Shown: positions 43,701 to 55,350 of the stretch, in pieces
Layout of the letters: each line of letters starts with the position of its first letter
Numbering within the stretch: the stretch's first letter is position 1
From: Nemopilema nomurai
Taxonomy: Eukaryota; Cnidaria; Scyphozoa; Rhizostomeae; Rhizostomatidae
DNA length: 64,000 nucleotides
NCBI GenBank assembly: GCA_003864495.1
Contig: PEDN01001394.1
Location: 1-64,000, forward strand
Direction: 5' to 3'
Notes under the pieces: generated by a model
The model's database searches: none
Told to the model about the DNA's origin: nothing
Seen by the model: the letters and a program-made list of their open reading frames with translations, nothing else
Program-made: the position numbers and the translations under genes

Positions 43701-46700
43701 AGCTACTTTACTACACAACAGGGACAATGTCATGAGGAGCAAAAAGATCATGACTACCCTATGGCCAATGAAAAGAAGACACGTTTCGTTACGTTACGTT
43801 ACCTTGCGTTACGTTACGTCACGTTGCGTTGCATTCCAATGACGTTAAACTAACAAACAGCTCTGCTACTAAGATTTTAACCAATTTTCAAACAGGTATA
43901 TAATGCAAACTACAGCTGAAATTCGCTCAGTCCTAGCTTAAACAACACAGATTTTCATTTCATTTTAAACTCTATTTGTTTTTCAAGTCAATAAGAATTC
44001 CCTGAAGCCATCATAGATGTAAATTAGACTCCCATTCCATTAAATGTAAACATGACTTCCATTTCAACCCCAGCCGCCACAAAATTTGGTTATGCTCTTG
44101 ATAATTCAGGTGCATTCTAGGTCGTATCATATGCTTCTCCTCAAAGAAGAGGCTCGCCTCGATATGGTTCAACTGTACAACTTACTAGTTTTAATAACTA
44201 GACATATCCCTACCATTAGGATAAACAACCCTCTACTTTTTTATTTTCGATTGTAATTCATAATACCCTGATCAAATTTACAATCAAATGCCAATTAATA
44301 CTCACCAGTGCGTCTGATATGTCGATTTCTCGTTCGATTCTCCCTCTCATCTCAGCTGAAAGAGATTTCAATGTGGTTTGTACGAATGGCGAAGAAACAT
44401 TCTACATTTACAGGAAAGTGTCGGACATATTCTAAAATCTGTAAAGTATTGACACTTCAAAAAAAACTAATAATATATCTGATAAAAGTAGATTACAGTT
44501 GCGAATTACTTTAACATATTTTGTTTATGGCCTACATCTTAACAAAAACAGTTACCCAAAGCTAAAGATAGAAAGTATGTCTCGAACCATAGAATACCAT
44601 TTTTACTCACCTAAATTCTGATGGGACTTTGAGAAAATTTTGTTAAGATCGAGAGACGAGCCCCTCTTGTGCGACTTGGTCTTTCGAGGAGGGGGTGTGG
44701 GTGGAATTGTTAGATCTTTAGCCTCGACGTGTGGCAAATTGTCAACTAAACTCTCCATTGAACTTTTGCTGTCCGCTGTGTAGGACCTACAACAAGACAA
44801 GGTAAGCAAAAACGACCATTCATTCCGCATGCGCCAAAGCGAACAAATTTAGCAGAACTACAATTCTAATCACAAATGTTCAGTTTGCGACCAAGAACCT
44901 TTCTCAGAAATGACCATTCGACTTCATTCCCACTTGCTACATTCGACATGAGGCAAACAAACGACAGTGGGGCACGTACCTGGGTCGCTCTCCTCTTCGA
45001 ATACTAGCCGTCCTCCTAAACTGGGCTGGGGTCTCTCTTTCTCCAGCAAGGGGCTCCTTCACAGAGGACTGACCTTTACGTGGCGTGATCTTCGGCGGTT
45101 CGAATCCACCAGGGGCGTCATCTCTACTCGACGACTCTTCCTTTTCCGCTATCCGTTGCTCTACATACGCATCGTCCTGCCTTTTTAGTTCACCTTGCCG
45201 CTCCACTTCATCCGATATCGGCATGTCAGTGGATCCAGTTGAAGAAAAGTTCTTTCCAAGCAACGGGAATTCTTTAGAGAAGCTGCTTGAATACCGAGCC
45301 TCTGGTGAGTTGGGGGGAGACATGCGGCTAGATGGTTCAGGTTGAGCTTGTTGCGCCATTTTCCTATTTTTCCGGCTATCCGGCGGGGGCAATAACTGCC
45401 CCGGAGCGGCATCCATTAAGTTTATAGCGGGTCCCATACCTCGCGGCCTAGCGATACCAATTGAGCTTTTCTTTGATAAAGTCTCTTTAGAAGCAATTGG
45501 AGTATTGCTTTCTTGGACAACGGATCTGCCTTCTTGGGACGCAGGAGTCAACGGTACTCTCACTAGATTCATATCCTTGGAAGGAGAAGAAATAGCCTTT
45601 ACGCCATCGACAGAGGATTCCCCATCTTTCCTTGAATCAGTCAGGGAATCCTCGCTACTCCGGGAAGACTGCCGCTTGGGCTCTCTGTCCTCGTGCCCCG
45701 CGTGACCCTGTTTAGCGAGTTCAAAGACACACATATTAGACCCTATCGATAGTGCAAAGTAATTGAATCGATGTGCAAAGAGCTAGCTATAGAGACAGAT
45801 GTTTTCAAGATTTGATAGACACACTTAATGACTTTTGCCTAGGCCCAGGTCAAAAGGCCCTCCGACCCTAACCATGGAAACCCAACCGGCGGTCACTGAG
45901 TTTCATGAAACAGTCTGGCCTACTTTGGGCACCCAACAAAATCAGTCTGGCCTAGTCAGCCTACTTTGGGCACCCAACAAAATCAGTCTGGCCTAGTCAG
46001 CCTACTTTGGGCACCCAACAAAATCAGTCTGGCCTAGTCAGCCTACTTTGGGCACCCAACAAAATCTGTTCAAGTGTCAGTTCTCATAATTGCACGACTT
46101 CTCTTCGATGTTTGAGACCATAAGAAAACTAGCACCCGGTTGCTTTCCAACTTCAAACTGGAGATGCAAACCCTAAGAATTTTCACTTTCGGGGTTTTTG
46201 AAGGATGAAGACTGTAGGCCTTAGTGGAGGATTTTCAAAAACTGCAGATGAACTGTTGCTAAAAACAGTTGAAAATAATGTTTAAGAGCAATATAGAGAA
46301 AAGATTGCACATTACGGTAAGAGGAAAATTACCTGCAAATTCTGTTCTTCTTTTGCAGTTCCGTCTTGCTTTGCTTTTGGCCCACTTGCCTCAAAATTTG
46401 CCCATCGCTAAAGCAAAAACATATCAATGAAAAATCCGGCAAAAATATATTTTGAAAAACATTATACGAACACTTGTCACACAGGGAGGATTCTGAGAAA
46501 AACGTTACTTCACCACTGATAGGACACTCCACGAAAATTAGAAAAAGGACCAACGAAAATCCGCGCAGCGAAAGTGATTCGGACACCGTTTATGGTCCCC
46601 TGCACCTCTCGTCTCCTGTGCCTCAAGCTCTAACCCCACTGTGCCTCAAACTCTCGCCCCCCTGCGCCTCATGCCCTAACCCCCCCCCCCCACTGTGCCT

Positions 46701-49700
46701 CAAACTCTCGCCCCCTGCGCCTCATGCCCTAACCCCCCCCCTCTGTGCCTAAAAATCCCGCCTCCTGTGCCTCATGCCCTAACCCCCCCCCCCCTGCATC
46801 AAACTTTTATCCCTCCTCTTATCCCTAACTCTTAGTTTTGGTCATTAGCGAAATCTTGACCCAAAGAAAGCTATGCTTTCACTATTGCCAGAAAGGACAG
46901 TTAGGTAACACACACATCAATGCTAAGTTCGATCACACAAGGGTCAATTAAAAATTTGCGAATACCCTTTCGCGAGATTTTAAGCTTATGGTAACACCTT
47001 GTTAGATTCAGGGCCAAGATTACAAAGCTGGCAGCCAAACCTGGTCATCCTGTGGCAACTGCAGCGGAGACTGTGGTCTCTCCTCCTCCGCATATCCGTT
47101 CTGGTTGACTGGTTTTTGTGTTGCCTCGTTAGCTGTTGATGGAAACGAGGCCTCGAACTGTGGCCCATCTGTGAAAAAGAACGATAGCGGTGCTTATTTA
47201 TGGAAGATAACGCTGTTCAACAAGAAGCGCACCACACGTAGATTTAATCACAACTGAAGAAACAAGGGAACTTTATTGGCGAAACTGCTACTGAAATGGA
47301 CAGTATGCGAAAAGAGAGCCTATTGCGCCAGGTTATCATACGCGATTGCTACCGTTAATGGCAAAACGAGGCTGTCCTCTCATTCAGCCACCACAAAGAC
47401 AAGGATGCTGTGTTTACCTTCCTGTTTCGGCTGCAGCAATGGCGGCAGGGTGGTCGGCAATTGAACCTCGTGCTTCACAGCAACAACCAGGTGCATCGCA
47501 ATGCAAAATTCTTCTAAATCCAACGCACTATCTTTGTTGATGTCGGACAAATGCCTACATGATTGTGATAGAAAAGAAAAGAGGTTTCTCACGTTTCTAC
47601 CATTTTTAATACACAGTTCTGATCAGATGATAGTCCTACAAAATGATATATTCTGTGTTTACCCTGCATGGGCTGCTAATTTTATCCTTGATGCTCAGGA
47701 AATTCTACATCTGTTGTATGGTAAGCAGTACTTTAGCGACTGGCTTTTCAAAGCAAGATGTGGCTGTACTGTAATACAACAGCACCACAACAGTGTTACA
47801 AAATACAATACTGCCAGACAGACAGGTGGGCTTCCAAGACAGATAGGCGATGTATCATCGACTTTGGTTGTGCCAAATTAACAAAGACTCCCTCTGGTAT
47901 CAAACAAGCACATGCATGACCTTAGGCCATTCAACAATGAATGCACGTACCATATTTTGGACAGCATTTCCATGGGAAGGTTTGACTTTACAAAAAAGCC
48001 TCTCGCCAGAGGACCTGAAAAAGAAGGTTACTGGAATCAGTATGCGTTTTCAGTGATAAAACCAGGAAGACTCAACTCAAACAGTTGCCAAGCCAAACAG
48101 GGTTTACTTTGTCATTTGTGTTCTGTTTTTACCCAATAAAGATAAACAAGCAAAACTATCAATAAATTGCATGCTGTGACCAATAAGAGTTATTCAGGAA
48201 CAGCACTTTAACAATTTATTAACAGATCCAATATATATATAAACAGGAAACATAATTTAAATATCACGTCTCAATATCTGAACTCTCAAAATTTTAATAG
48301 AACTCAACACCCTTAATTGTTTTGTACTGTGTTGGGTTCAATTTTGCCGCATAAGAAAGTCTAAAGAATGTTTGAGCACAGTAATTGCCAGATTATTAAG
48401 AAAGTTTGAGAACTCGGGTCATTCTAAACTTTCTAAAACGTATAAACCCGGTAATCCAGGGTGGCAGGCAGAATGCACTGCTCGAGTGTACACAAAATGA
48501 GGTGACAAATTCAAACTTTGGCTAGCACGTTAAGATTGTGGAGAGAAAAGAATTGAAAAGCTCCTTTCAGGCGACCCAACCAAATTTACATAATATTTGA
48601 AGTCTTTTTAATCTAAAGCAAAACAGTCTGTTCATGGGAAGGAAAGCATAAAAAGTTAAATATTTAATCAAATAAAGGAATGCAGCGTCGAGATAGACAA
48701 TGAAATGTGACAACTTAATTGCAGCACTAGAAACTCAAACGTAGCACTGCTAAAAACTCAAAAATGTTGATAAAAACGAGGAAAGAGCTTTTAGGAACTG
48801 AGGCAACTCCGCCCTTGTCAATCTTTCTGTCTAGCCATCCACAAAATAGTTGCAAGATGACCAAGAGGTCATGTGACACAGGTGACTGCGTGCAGTTCAG
48901 GTCGAGCTAGCAGAGTGCGTTAAATGTCATCCGTCTCGTAAACTGGAGCTTCTTATTCTAGGACAGAGAATTTTCATACGGCAGTACCAAGCCACGCCTA
49001 TAAAACTAATTCAATGCTGAGGAAAACATCATCATAAAGAAATAGATTTACACCAATCTTTTCTTAAGGTAAAGAGAGTGGTTCTGCGTTACCTTTAATG
49101 AGGCCCTTCTCGTTCGGCTGCAGCTTCTTGAACTGAGTGACGTAATACTGGCGCTGCTCCTCCGTAATTCGCCACACACTGTCGTCGATTTCACTGGCGC
49201 AGGAGCCCTCGGAGCCCTCCGAAATGGTGGAAACCTGCGATTGCCGTCGGCTGAAATAGACATGCTCCTCCGCATTACAGATATTACAGACATTACAGCA
49301 TCGCATTCTTACAGGGACCTAAGCTGATATACTTTGTCAAGTTCAAGTTGATGTCATCCAACTAAAAATCCCATTTCTGTCTTTCACTATAAAAAGAGAT
49401 GAATATTTCAAGCACACCCACACAGAAAAATCTATTCAAGAACATTCCCTCTATAAACTCGTTTTTGGCTAGATCAAGCATACATTTTGAGGAAATCTTC
49501 CGGTTTCAGTTCTCCGGCGACTCCAGTGGCAACCGACTCCCGCAACTGACTAACTAACCGGCTTGTTTGGTTTATGACATCATTAATTCGCCAGTAATGC
49601 ATTTTCTCATGGGCTTTCTGGGACCAGGCCAGGGGGGGCCCTTCAAACTTTTTATTTTAGGGAGACTCGAGCAAAATTTTGAAACGTCTTTATAAAGCAC

Positions 49701-52700
49701 TTTTGATGAATTGGAAAGAGCGCCACAAGATTTATGGCATATTATAAGGGACCCTAATCAACTCTGGGTCCATGGTCCCGGAAAATGCGACCCTGTGATT
49801 GTTATTGACCTAATTGGGTCGCCGAAATCATAAAGAGACAGTGCAGAAATAACCAACAACGTTACGGGCTCTTACCGATTTGATTCAATGACTATTTCTT
49901 CTTCATCAGCGGACAATGATCCGTCGAAGCTTCTTGAGAAATCCGCCCAGTTCTCTTCCTTACCTATCAACTCAGAATGGGTGCTTGGCCCCCACGACTC
50001 TGAAACACAAACCCAGTACAAATTTCAGAAAACCCCTTCATACACAATTACACTCAGTGTTTAGTACAAATGATCAAATGAAAATCATCTATAACAGTTT
50101 TACTTTTCTGCTTGGACTATTCAAGTCTTATTCTTTCTAAAAAGGCTTTTAGCCTTAAACAATCATTGACAAATAAAATCCTCCAATATAGATTTTGGTG
50201 TCAATTGCTGTGTGATAAAGGTACACGCCTTTGAACGACAATTAATGATGGATCAGCAACCGATCTCCTTTTCCTGCCTTCTTTTCAATAAACAAAACAC
50301 CGCTGTGATCAACCCGCTGCAAGCGCATTTGCAGTCATTCTTCTCATAACTGGATACAGCAACTTGTAATTTTACATCGCTCAAGAAACAAATGCAAAAT
50401 GATTGGTTTTGCACAAATTTAGGAATCTCGTTGCCACAATGACCATGAAACAGAAGACCAATAGGATTTACAACTTCCGATGGTATCAAGCAATTCTTAG
50501 TTGAGCATCGTATCGAGATCATTAGAGCCAGGGAATTAGAAGCAGGGGTCACGAGATACATGGAACAATAGAGCCAAGGATCAGGAGAACCAGTGGACGT
50601 CAAATCTAAGGGGCATTAGAGCTTTCGGGCCAGAGAGCTAGGAGAATGTGATCCAGACATAGACACGAGGCTATTGAGCCTCTTTCTGGCTGAGTTTAGG
50701 ATACTCTGGCAGGATACGCTACTCTTGCAAAGGAAATCGAACACAAAATTTCTTCATTTTCGATGTCCCTCAACTTCAATACTTAGGCTAGTAGTCGTAT
50801 ACCTGATCGTTCAAATCGTTTAGCATGGGCCGTGCTGCTGGGCAGCTGTGAAGGCGGCGAGAAGCTGCTGGTTTCTGTGGGGGAGGCGATGCGCGGGGGC
50901 GTTCTTGCCCCGACCGGTGTTGCGAATGACGGGCTAGGCAGGCCTTTCCGCTCATCCAGCCGCTCTGCGGGCTTCATGCCCTCCTGGCTGCTCCTGGCAG
51001 CACTGACCACTACGTTGGCTTGCTCTAACAGCGTAAGCTTCTCTTGAGAGAGGCTCTTCTGCTGCAGACTGCCCGGGTTCACCTGGGTCCAAGCCGAGGG
51101 CGGAGCTGGCCTTACCGGCAATTGGAGCGGACGCGGTGCCTGTCCCGGGCCAACTGCGTCCGGTACTCTACCAGCACTTTGTGACAACGCATTCTGCATC
51201 ACCTCGTCCCCGTCGTAATTTGGTGGGCTGGAGCTGTACTGGATATCGCCTGGACCAACAAGACCCTCCACTGTTCGCGCATGGTGGTGGTGTGCGAAAT
51301 GGCTCGTCTTCACCGGCGTCGGGGTTGAGCCAAAGGCTTTCGCGTTGTCAATGACAACTGTCTTGTCCTTCTTCTCCACGCTCTTTCTTGGAAAAAGGTC
51401 TCCTCTCTTCTGCTTGTGTTTCTTCGCTTGGCATTGGAAAGAAAAACAGAGGGCCGTCAAAAACAAATACACGAAACGAAGATCACTTGTCACAATTGTA
51501 TAAACAGCAATCACACACCACGTCCCCCTATCCACCGCAGATACACTTCTCTGCACAGTTGCACTCTTACTTTAGCCACCCGAGGGCAGCCCTCCGTGCT
51601 GCAAGCGGCCGGTAATAGCGCCACTTCCCTCTGCCCGAATTCCTTCCGCTATCACGTTTCAAAGACTCATGGCGAGAAACGTATCCTGACCAAGCCACGC
51701 TTAGATGGCATGCTTCAGCTCTTTGTTACTCTCTCTCGTGTTGCGGCCCTACCCCCACCCCTTGCGGTCAGCCACCCTAAAGCTCGAATCTAGCCCCCAT
51801 CTGTTTGAAGCTGTCACACTACCATGCCCTTATTACGTTCCCTCCTTTTATCTGATGTCAAAGTTTTTCTTGTTCCTCTCAAAGGCGGATTCAGAAAGAA
51901 ACCCAAAAAATCAACCCTCTGATACAACCCTCTTATCACAAGAGAGGTTGTTAATATTGATAATCAAAAAAGGTGATTTTTATCGACAGAAAATTAAAAT
52001 AGCAGGTCTTAGTTGTCAAGAAAACCAGTTCAGGTTTCACAAGTCATATTCCAACAATAGCACTCAATTCGTGGAATTTCACATAATCAAGTGAAGGCCT
52101 TGGCCTTTTGAAGTGAAATTCGAAAAATAACTATGTATAACAATGGGAAACTTATACTTATGGGATACTTTCCCATTCATTAATCATTACAATCATAGAT
52201 ATAATAGCAAAACTCCTTAAGGCTTATTGGGAAACAATGACAAACAGCAAAAGTAGTGACAAAAAGCCATACTGTGACAAAACGCCCCAGCCTACAGACA
52301 AGTGGTTCTTACTACAAATGAATTTTGCCTATCTGATACAAATAACATCTTAATTTTCAAGATGAATCATAATCAATAACGTTTTTACATACGCATTGCA
52401 ATTTATCACCAATCACTTCATTAGTTTTAGAAGTTGATATAAATATATCTGCCCAAATGATTGTTAAAAGCAACATATGTTATACTCAAGCCATATTTTT
52501 AAGGATGTGAATACCATAGACCAGTTAACCGTCATCTGCTAATTATTACTTATATGTAAAACAGTAGTTTAGTCAAGAAAACACAATAAACAATTTTTTT
52601 AGATAATTTAACCAAGAATTCTACATGTGTTAGGCAAAGTATCTGTAAGATGCTTAAACCAATATGGTGCAAAATAGCCATTTTAGCAACAACAATGAAT

Positions 52701-53583
52701 GCATTATTTAATTTTGAATAACAAACAACACATTCATTGAAAGGAAACTTAGAATAAGGAAATTTAAGATCAAATTTGGCCATAATAGATCAATATCAAG
52801 GGGTAATTTACAAGACTTTTCAAACATTAGTTTTCCCAAGATCAACAAGTAAACTTTTATAAAGGTCATTGGAGCATAACTAAAGAAAACTGACATCTAC
52901 TTTTACACCTGTGATAAAAATGGAGTACATTAGCTACTTGGGCCTCTTGAAATTTCTCATATGTGTTTTCCCCATTGTTTAAACAGAAGGTACTGAATTT
53001 TTCAATAAATTTATCAAACCTTTGTTTACTTTAGTTATGAATGTGATTATAAACAAAATAAAACACTAGACCCAAATAAAAAACCAAGAAAAAACAGTCA
53101 TAAAGTAATTGAATAAACTATAGAAGGGCTTTCCAAAATGCAGAAACAGGGAATTCAACATAGCCAAGCTGATATTGGTTCACAGAAATTTAATTATTAT
53201 GCTAATACTGTCATAGAACCAAACAATGATGCAGATATAAAGGGGAAATTCTTATGCAAATTTGGATCCATAAATGACTGACTTCCTTGTTAACTTCTAA
53301 ATGGACTTTTCAAGTTTTTTCTATTAGATAAAGACCTGCACAAAGCCAAGTAGCAATATAGGAAAAAATATGACCTGTTTTTAATTTGAACCTTTCCATG
53401 AATAATTACAAAACATTGAAAAATAGCTTCTTGTCAAAATTCAACTTCAAATCAGCTTTTCATTATACACTGAAAACTTTAAATGGGTTTAATACCTGAT
53501 GCATCTTTTTTCTTTGCTCCTAAAATAAAGTCAACTTCTTCTTCATTTTCACCATGTAATGGTTCAAACTCCACATCTGCCAT
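40675..53583 (-). CDS. REPS1: RalBP1-associated Eps domain-containing protein (REPS1/REPS2) homologue (gene-level entry)
   Basis: Sixteen coding exons chain with consistent phases: 53496-53583, 50803-51426, 49876-49999, 49093-49250, 47951-48014, 47418-47554, 47041-47168, 46333-46407, 44980-45707, 44611-44786, 44306-44355, 43472-43606, 43077-43116, 42690-42708, 41245-41362 and 40675-40737. The product is 908 aa. One EH domain (about 305-395) begins WRITEEQRQYYVTQFK and has the KIW tryptophan and an intact EF-hand loop (DINKDSALDLEE). TPPPRKTKSHKRGSSLDLN (in 44611-44786) and PLAPPPK (in 43077-43116) resemble proline-rich motifs of human REPS1. The C-terminus is a coiled coil, the RalBP1-binding region in mammals. 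The family links Ral signalling to clathrin endocytosis, with EH domains binding NPF peptides. The N-terminal EH domain of vertebrate REPS proteins is not found here. A single invertebrate gene probably corresponds to both REPS1 and REPS2. Confidence 0.92.
41245..41362 (-). CDS. REPS1: REPS exon: coiled coil
   Basis: Phase 2 in, phase 0 out. KRQKQEIQAEIRLLREKNAS and GLNSELHHELRE form a heptad-rich helix like the end of human REPS1. Reading through the donor would give an alternative C-terminus, QFLYHQLTKAF and so on to TAG at 41153, but the spliced form matches the family. Confidence 0.85.
42690..42708 (-). CDS. REPS1: REPS 19-nt microexon
   Basis: Flanked by AG (CACTCCTAG) and GTATG. It encodes VRDTER plus part of a codon, phase 1 to phase 2. 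The exon before it ends in phase 1 and the one after it needs phase 2, so an exon of length 3n+1 is required here and this one fits. Confidence 0.65.
43077..43116 (-). CDS. REPS1: REPS exon: PLAPPPK proline motif
   Basis: A 40-nt exon, phase 0 in, phase 1 out, encoding PLAPLAPPPKTNE. It corresponds to the PLAPPPKP motif near the C-terminus of vertebrate REPS1. Confidence 0.75.
43472..43606 (-). CDS. REPS1: REPS exon: basic linker
   Basis: A phase 0-0 exon of 45 codons starting PPRIPRSDAKEVKKDKKERG, Lys/Arg-rich. Donor is AAG|GTTTGT, acceptor TGTAATTTCAG. No domain is seen. Confidence 0.75.
43786..43832. repeat. (GTTAC)n-like short repeat
   Basis: Imperfect pentamers GTTAC, GTTGC and GTCAC in the REPS intron upstream of the basic-linker exon. 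Confidence 0.85.
44306..44355 (-). CDS. REPS1: REPS short exon
   Basis: 50 nt, phase 1 in, phase 0 out, encoding AEMRGRIEREIDISDAL, a short helical segment. Acceptor is CTCTTTCAG, donor CTG|GTGAGT. Confidence 0.72.
44611..44786 (-). CDS. REPS1: REPS exon: proline-rich SH3-ligand-like segment
   Basis: Phase 2 in, phase 1 out. It contains DLTIPPTPPPRKTKSHKRGS followed by SLDLNKIF, which matches the conserved PPPPRPQPS...SSLDMNRTF stretch of human REPS1. The Pro/Arg motif is a likely SH3 ligand. Confidence 0.85.
44980..45707 (-). CDS. REPS1: REPS large disordered exon
   Basis: 728 nt, phase 0 in, phase 2 out, from GHAGHEDREPKRQSSRSSED to the Arg-rich end RRGERPR. It is rich in Ser, Pro and charged residues with no folded domain, as in the middle of REPS proteins. 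The internal text GGTTCGAATCC on the plus strand is coding, not a tRNA B box. Confidence 0.85.
45911..46066. repeat. 41-bp minisatellite
   Basis: CAGTCTGGCC...CCCAACAAAAT units at 45911 (a 32-bp short copy), 45943, 45984 and 46025. The three full copies are identical apart from the very end. Intronic in REPS. Confidence 0.93.
46333..46407 (-). CDS. REPS1: REPS exon: WANF motif
   Basis: A phase 0-0 exon of 25 codons. RWANFEASGPKAKQ resembles the WETF-type motif after the EH domain in vertebrate REPS1. Confidence 0.8.
46606..46800. repeat. C-rich degenerate tandem repeat
   Basis: Repeated CCTGTGCCTCAAACTCTCGCC and CTGCGCCTCATGCCCTAACC phrases separated by runs of 7-11 C. It is intronic and strongly strand-asymmetric (C on plus, G on the transcribed RNA). 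Confidence 0.88.
47041..47168 (-). CDS. REPS1: REPS exon after the EH domain
   Basis: Phase 1 in, phase 0 out. DGPQFEASFPSTANEATQKP ... LPQDDQ. The donor CAG|GTTTGG is non-consensus after +2, but it is the only phase-0 choice before an in-frame TAA. Confidence 0.75.
47418..47554 (-). CDS. REPS1: REPS EH domain, C-terminal part
   Basis: Phase 2 in, phase 1 out. HLSDINKDSALDLEEFCIAM is an EF-hand loop with D, N, D, D and E at positions 1, 3, 5, 9 and 12. HLVVAVKHEVQLPTTLPPLL closes the domain, matching the LPEKLP ending of human REPS1. Confidence 0.92.
47951..48014 (-). CDS. REPS1: REPS EH domain, middle exon
   Basis: A 64-nt exon, phase 1 in, phase 2 out. GPLARGFFVKSNLPMEMLSK followed by IW supplies the FFxKSxLP helix and the NPF-pocket tryptophan of the EH fold. 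Acceptor is CTTCTTTTTCAG, donor GTACGT. Confidence 0.88.
48015..49092. other. REPS intron within the EH domain
   Basis: 1.1 kb of AT-rich intron between the first and second EH exons. No repeat or gene was recognised. Confidence 0.6.
49093..49250 (-). CDS. REPS1: REPS EH domain, N-terminal part
   Basis: Phase 2 in, phase 1 out. RRQSQVSTISEGS, then WRITEEQRQYYVTQFKKLQP, which matches the second EH domain of human REPS1 (WKITDEQRQYYVNQF) nearly residue for residue. Confidence 0.93.
49876..49999 (-). CDS. REPS1: REPS exon before the EH domain
   Basis: Phase 1 in, phase 2 out. SWGPSTHSELIGKEENWADF followed by an acidic run (DEEEIVIESN). ENWADF resembles the DNWVSF segment of human REPS1. The other two frames contain stops. 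Confidence 0.8.
50803..51426 (-). CDS. REPS1: REPS exon 2: Pro/Ser-rich N-terminal region
   Basis: 624 nt, phase 1-1. Starts AKKHKQKRGDLFPRKSVEKK, then Pro-rich segments (RPLQLPVRPAPPSAW) and a short helix (LSQEKLTLLEQANVVVSAA). The acceptor is an AAG site (CCAATGCCAAG). No EH domain is present where vertebrate REPS1 has one. Confidence 0.78.
51427..53495. other. REPS intron 1 (coding)
   Basis: 2.1 kb of very AT-rich sequence. Short open frames on both strands show no family resemblance. I see no exon encoding a first EH domain here. Confidence 0.6.
53496..53583 (-). CDS. REPS1: REPS first coding exon
   Basis: ATG at 53583 begins MADVEFEPLHGENEEEVDFI, an acidic start, then LGAKKKDAS. The exon itself starts at 53587 after acceptor TTATTTTTCAG, so a 5' UTR exon lies upstream. 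The start is the first ATG in the exon. The join to 50803-51426 is phase 1 on both sides. Confidence 0.7.
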
Positions 53584-54823
53584 ACCTCTGAAAAATAACA
53601 TTTTGGAAGTATGATGCCTAAGCATTATCACAAGATATTATTATTGCCAAACATGGCTTCGACAACTAACTGATGAGAGATTAATAAGGAACAAACTCTG
53701 TTCTGTTTAAATGAACACTACCAGATGATGCTCGTTGAAACATGAAGTGCACAATGCACTGTAGTTCCTGGAAGCTTTTTTCACTACATTGCTAATAATA
53801 GATTCAAAATTTTGGAACACATCCAAAGGTTATCTGGTAAACCAATTCTACACATGTCAAGACAGCCATGCTTGCATATATTTTTTACAAAATTGTGATC
53901 TGAAATTGATTAGGAATACCCCCAAGCAAAAGAGACCTTAGGCCTCATTGATCCTCTAACACATTGTATACTCTTTATCATTAGTGGATTTCTTTCACAT
54001 TATGAATCTGACATTGAGGGAACAAACTTTGTAACCAACAGGATATTATGATTCATGGTTAGGAAGCCAAATAAAATTGGGAAGCTAATACATATTTAGA
54101 ACTCTGTTTTGGCATAACAGCGTAAAATAATTATTGATGTTAACTTTTCTGTTTATTACTAAATTAATTGAAAATACAAGGCGCACTAATTTTCGAGAAG
54201 CAAATATTCACGAAACTGTGTGAACCTCGACCAATGAATAGCAAATGGGCTACTTTAGTTTAGGTAAAATACAAAAAATAGACTGTTGACTAAAAACTTG
54301 AAACGAATAGAGCGAATTGGGTAGTGGAATTTAGTCCCCTCGGAGGATGAGCATGTTTTGTTGTTGTTTACGTCCGACTGTGTGCCCTTTCGATCTTATT
54401 GCACACCCAACAAACAGGAAAATCGGAAGACGTTTCGAACCAATATTTTGCAACAGGTCCGCAGTTCACTCAACACTGTTAGTAACTGTGGTTTTAGTCG
54501 AAGATTTCGTAGCGGTATTTAGCTTCCTGTGCGACTTTAGCGAACTTGCAATGCGTTACAAAATAATGGTGTGAATTAAAAAAGGCAAATTTACGCTTAG
54601 TCCCTAACAAGGATTGATAGCACGCTAGGATTAAAACGATAACAAGTGTTAAATAACGGTTCAACTATGACCGCCTTATATCATTAGACTACGACCATCA
54701 ACAAAAATAGCAAGGCAAAACCACACGTCAATGACGGGGTGGACAGGCCTAGATTCTAGAACTTCGCGATTCAATTACTTCAATATACCGTGTCGGGTTC
54801 AATAAAACGAAGAGAGTACATAC

Positions 54824-54990
54824 CGCTAACCTTGTGAGTTACTCGTTAAATGACAGTTTGTGGGATAATTCCATGTCAGGCTGTAACAAGGTGCACAGTC
54901 ATTCAAAAATATAAGCCACACGCCAGAGGAGTGTCACCACCAACATTTTCCGCCATCTTGAAGACCAAACGACTAAGCTAGTATCACGTG
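54824..54990 (-). promoter_or_regulatory. Probable 5' UTR exon and start region of REPS
   Basis: A minus-strand segment containing AAGATGGCGGAAAATG, a typical animal 5' UTR or TSS-proximal phrase, ends at a donor (GCG|GTATGTA) at 54823. The ATG opens an 18-codon upstream reading frame that stops before the donor, so it would be a uORF. The upstream limit is a guess. Confidence 0.45.
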
Positions 54991-55228
54991 ATTGCACCGT
55001 CTTTCTCAGATAAAATAGTGCAAAGGAGAGGGGATCGGTTTCGACGTCTTTACTTGAATATGCTGAGCTATCAAGGTCTTTTTGAATGTGTGTTCATTTC
55101 TTCCTGAACCGCCCTGGCATTCAAAGCAAGCCATTCCAAGCGTTCATTTGAGGCTCTAAGTAAATTATGGTCTTCATTTTAAGTTCATTTTCGTCTCAGT
55201 GTTTGGAAGTTCAAAAGTTTTCGACTGT

Positions 55229-55350
55229 AAAAGAGCCTTCCAATTCTTAAAATTGTGTAAAGCAAATCAAATGCCCTTTATCTTGTCAAAAGAGCCTTCC
55301 AAAAATTCTTAAAATTATGTAAAGCAAATTAAATGCCCTTTATCTTGTCA
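55229..55350. repeat. Two-copy tandem duplication, about 60 bp
   Basis: AAAAGAGCCTTCCAA...AAATGCCCTTTATCTTGTC occurs twice in direct succession with a few indels. Confidence 0.88.

Noticed and set aside
45100..45112. GGTTCGAATCC, resembling a tRNA B box
   Set aside because: It lies inside the REPS coding exon (GGFEPPK on the minus strand), and no A box, acceptor stem or cloverleaf surrounds it.
44967..45705. Plus-strand frames opposite the large REPS exon
   Set aside because: Complement of a proven coding exon with compositional bias; no independent support.
51388..52094. Plus-strand frames of 75-129 codons opposite and beside REPS exon 2
   Set aside because: They are antisense shadows of the coding exon plus adjacent intron, without domains.
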